From contig CM061091.1 in assembly GCA_030770545.1 (NCBI GenBank), positions 14,688,501-14,752,500 on the forward strand: DNA of 64,000 nucleotides, written 5' to 3'. The notes beneath the pieces were generated by a model. The model searched no databases. It saw nothing but the letters and a program-made list of their open reading frames with translations, and had not been told where the DNA came from. The number at the start of each line of letters is the position of its first letter. Position 1 is the stretch's first letter. This document shows, piece after piece, positions 61,416 through 64,000 of this stretch. A program made the position numbers and the translations under genes. Source of the DNA: Macropodus opercularis (taxonomy: Eukaryota > Chordata > Actinopteri > Anabantiformes > Osphronemidae).

Positions 61416-63916
61416 GTGAGCTAAAAGGCTGTCAGACTCCAAAGACAAGTTCCTGTTAGTGATTTAAGGTCACTAGCTGCTATGTCCCTCTATTACATAA
61501 CCTCAATGTAGTTTATATTGTATACTACTTTAAAATGAAGTCCCCCAAGGAGCAATAGAAGTATAGTAAGAATTATAGATGAAATCACACATGAGATACC
61601 TGAATTCTTGTTTAGACTTAGGGCAAGTTATAGCCTGTGGTGATGCCTGTTGCTGAGTTGACCAAGATATTGCATCAGGGTATTTTCCTGGTGACTCAGG
61701 TTTACCTAATCTTGTGTTTTCAGTCGTGCCAGGCCTTTGTAAAGGTTTCCTGTCTTGTTCCATCTGAACTATATAGAATACAAAACTATGAGTGTATTTA
61801 AAGAGATACATTATTGTCATTGTATTGCAACAGTAATAAGCATGTTTAATATTAATGCATAGTATGTTGTCTCACAAGGCATAAGTAGACAACTGATCAG
61901 TCCTAATCAAGTCCTTGGTTCTCCATTTAACTAATGTCTGCTTCTAAATTATATTGTGTATACTTCAACCTATCCTTCAAACTTTAGAGTAGTTGTTTCA
62001 TCCCCACCCACTGTGAACTGTATGCCAGCAGGACCATGTCTGTACACAAGAGAATTGTACAGCAGTCACAATGTCACTCCTCAACTTGCTTTTCCAGTCA
62101 ATTAAGCATGGTTGAGTTAACAAATACAAAAAAATGACAGCAATTCTATAAAGCTCTTAGAGCTGTTGTTTGTCAACTTGTGCATCAGAGTAACTTTTAA
62201 ATATGAAATTAAAACATCCTGTAGTGTATTATTAAATATGCTTTTGCTTTGAAAATCAGCAGTCAGGCCCGAGCATCTCGATTGAAGGCAGAACAGAGGA
62301 AGATGAGTCTGCATGGTGCCAATGGGGGCTGTGACCGCTCACGTGACCGCCGCCGCTCTAGTGATCGGTCCAGGGATTCCTCACATGAGAGAGAAGGCCA
62401 GCTCACCCCCTGCATTCGCAATGTCACCTCACCTACCCGCCAACACATTAGTGGTAAGCATGCATGCAAGGCTCATGTGAATGTCGTTAAAGTTGAGATT
62501 TGGCATCTGTAGTGAAACACGTGAGCCTAGCTTTCAGCTGACAATGTTTATCTACATACACTTCAGATGTAGTCTATATCTCAACCACATGTTGTGATAG
62601 GGCCGTGAATTAACTGCTGCTAGCTGGATCCCTAATGCTGGTATTTTCCAAAAATGTAAAAAATGTATGTGAACTGTTATATTGGTTCTTCTAATTTTGT
62701 CTGTGTAAAGATCGTGAACGTGATGGACCATCATCACGGCCCAGCAGTCCACGCCCACAGAGAGTCTCTCCCAGTGGTTCTAGCAGCAGTGGGGTGGTGA
62801 GCAGTCGCAACAGCAGCCTATCCAGTACTGAAGGCACGTTCAAAAGCTTGTTACCTGGAGAAATGGTTTTTGTCTACGACAATCCTAAAGAGGGAGGAGC
62901 GAGTGCCAGCGTTGGAAACCGAAACATTAGGACCTCAGAAAGAGTCACTCTGATTGTTGACAACACGCGGTTTGTAGTAGACCCATCCATCTTCACTGCA
63001 CAACCCAATACCATGCTGGGCAGGTACAGTACACTATGACCAAAATATTAGAATAAAAATTATTATTATTATTATTAGTAGTAGTAGTAGTAATTATTCC
63101 AGTAGTGTATACATATGTAGTGTATTTCTATGCATATAAACGTAGACCCGGTAGGCTTAATGGAAAACATCCTGTTTCTGTGATGGAGAGAATAAAACAA
63201 GCTTCTTTATTTCAGAATGTTTGGATCTGGAAGAGAACATAATTTCACACGGCCCAATGAGAAAGGGGAGTTCGAGGTGGCCGAGGGCATCAGCTCAACA
63301 GTTTTCAGAGCAATTCTGGTCAGCCTCTATTTAGTTTTAATTCAATGTATTAAAATGTCAAGATCAATCAACAGACTACATACATAGAAACATACAAAGA
63401 AACACAGAGGTGCCCAGTGCATAGATCAAGATTGATGGGTAGATCGAATGCAGTACTAAAAGGTATGAACAGAAGTGTTAACAAAGAACATCAATCTTTG
63501 TCAACGTGAAATTTATAGTAAAGGTGCTGCATTATTAACATTATTAATAATTTTTCTTATTTTAATTTACTAGTCTACATTTAAAACATAAAAGTATATT
63601 ATGTACTAGTCACATTACAAAGCATTGTCAGACCAACACAAAAGAACATTTACAGAGGTATGATTGGTGTTTAATATTGAAAGATATGAGCTTTGTTTAG
63701 CTGATACACTTTTTTCCATATCTATTTTATGTTATAAATTAATGTATTAGCACAGTGTTGGAGCTGCTTTCATTGTGTTTTCTTGTAATTGGCAGGATTA
63801 CTACAAATCTGGGATAATTCGTTGTCCTGATGGAATCTCTATCCCGGAGTTGCGTGAGGCATGTGACTATCTATGCATCTCCTTTGACTACAGCACTATC
63901 AAATGCAGAGACCTTA
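61315..63916 (+). CDS. btbd10: BTB/POZ domain-containing protein 10 (partial, 5' part)
   Basis: Five coding exons give the first 277 residues of about 475 expected from human. Family knowledge: BTBD10 binds Akt and favours its phosphorylated state, with roles in cell growth and neuronal survival. Seen here: a polar N-terminus (MAARLQSYDSNSSDTETW), an Arg/Ser-rich stretch (RSRDRRRSSDRSRDSSHER, about residues 56-74), a Ser/Pro-rich linker, and from about residue 174 the BTB fold of the BTBD10/KCTD20 type (SERVTLIVDNTRFVVDPSIF and onward to IKCRDL). The RS-rich segment and N-terminus distinguish it from KCTD20. All junctions are GT-AG and the phases agree throughout. The ATG at 61315 opens the frame that matches the family. 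It sits downstream of pth in the same orientation, as in human. The gene continues past the right edge. Confidence 0.95.
62260..62453 (+). CDS. btbd10: btbd10 coding exon 2 (RS-rich)
   Basis: 194 nt, residues about 34-98, ending at donor GTG/GTAAGC. The acceptor is CAGCAG (62257-62262), a NAGNAG site: using the second AG would start the exon at 62263 and drop one serine without changing the frame. Confidence 0.88.
62711..63023 (+). CDS. btbd10: btbd10 coding exon 3 (linker and BTB start)
   Basis: 313 nt from acceptor GTGTAAAG to donor GCAG/GTACAG. Encodes the Ser/Pro linker, GEMVFVYDNPKEG and the first BTB strand and helix. Compared with the human protein as I recall it, it has extra residues GGASASVGN before RNIRTSERV. 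Confidence 0.92.
63060..63090. repeat. Compound (ATT)n-(TAG)5 microsatellite
   Basis: An ATT/TAT run (63060-63075) passes into five TAG units (63076-63090), inside the btbd10 intron after coding exon 3. Confidence 0.9.
63216..63318 (+). CDS. btbd10: btbd10 coding exon 4 (BTB domain)
   Basis: 103 nt from acceptor TTTATTTCAG to donor CTG/GTCAGC. Encodes residues 203-237, MFGSGREHNFTRPNEKGEF and onward to STVFRAIL, nearly identical to the human protein. Confidence 0.94.
63796..63916 (+). CDS. btbd10: btbd10 coding exon 5 (BTB domain)
   Basis: 121 nt from acceptor TTGGCAG to the strong donor GTGAGTAT. Encodes residues 238-277, DYYKSGIIRCPDGISIPELR to IKCRDL, in phase 1. The remaining exons are beyond the window; 63917-64000 is intron. 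Confidence 0.93.
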
Positions 63917-64000
63917 GTGAGTATGTCCTCTGGGTTGTCAAAGCTGTTACACATGAATGTTGGTGATGTCCGTGAACAAGGAAGCATCGCACTGCTGGCG

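Noticed and set aside
1..64000. Prokaryotic systems (CRISPR, operons, phage or defence genes) and tRNA/rRNA genes
   Set aside because: No direct-repeat arrays, no ribosome binding sites with long frames, and no recognisable tRNA or rRNA cores. The window is clearly vertebrate nuclear DNA.

Overview
The window looks like nuclear DNA from a ray-finned fish, probably a percomorph-type teleost. It is about 60% AT, has split genes with GT-AG introns, CpG-rich promoters, GT and TAAA microsatellites, and decayed fish-type LINE fragments. There is no prokaryotic architecture: no operons, ribosome binding sites or CRISPR arrays. The species is inferred and not proven.

Layout. (1) Positions 1-18767 appear to be part of a very long first intron of galnt18, which is on the minus strand and runs off the left edge. 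(2) Positions 18768-19005 hold galnt18 coding exon 1 (N-terminus, membrane anchor and start of the stem), with a CpG-rich promoter at about 19006-19640. (3) Positions 19641-59076 form a roughly 40 kb gene desert with no convincing known gene. It holds several LINE, SINE or hAT remnants, a few well-formed transcription-factor sites, and one speculative small secreted-peptide locus near 45.3-45.7 kb. (4) Positions 59077-60385 hold a complete parathyroid hormone gene on the plus strand: TATA box, non-coding exon 1, two coding exons and an AU-rich 3' UTR. (5) Positions 60500-63916 hold the promoter and first five coding exons of btbd10 on the plus strand; the gene continues past the right edge.

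How the genes relate. PTH is a secreted calcium and phosphate hormone. BTBD10 is an intracellular BTB-domain regulator of Akt signalling. GALNT18 is a Golgi/ER O-glycosylation family member. They do not form one pathway. The PTH-BTBD10 neighbourhood in the same orientation is the conserved vertebrate arrangement (human 11p15). GALNT18 is on the same human arm but more than a megabase away with several genes between, so its position next to pth here points to rearrangement or gene loss in the fish lineage.

I found no new multi-gene system. The observations most worth a second look are the unusual Thr-Ile start of the mature PTH peptide, the AUUUA-rich pth 3' UTR, the NAGNAG acceptor in btbd10, the TCGCGA and GACGTCA promoter motifs of btbd10, RFX-type X-boxes in the desert, and the possible small secreted peptide at 45.5 kb.
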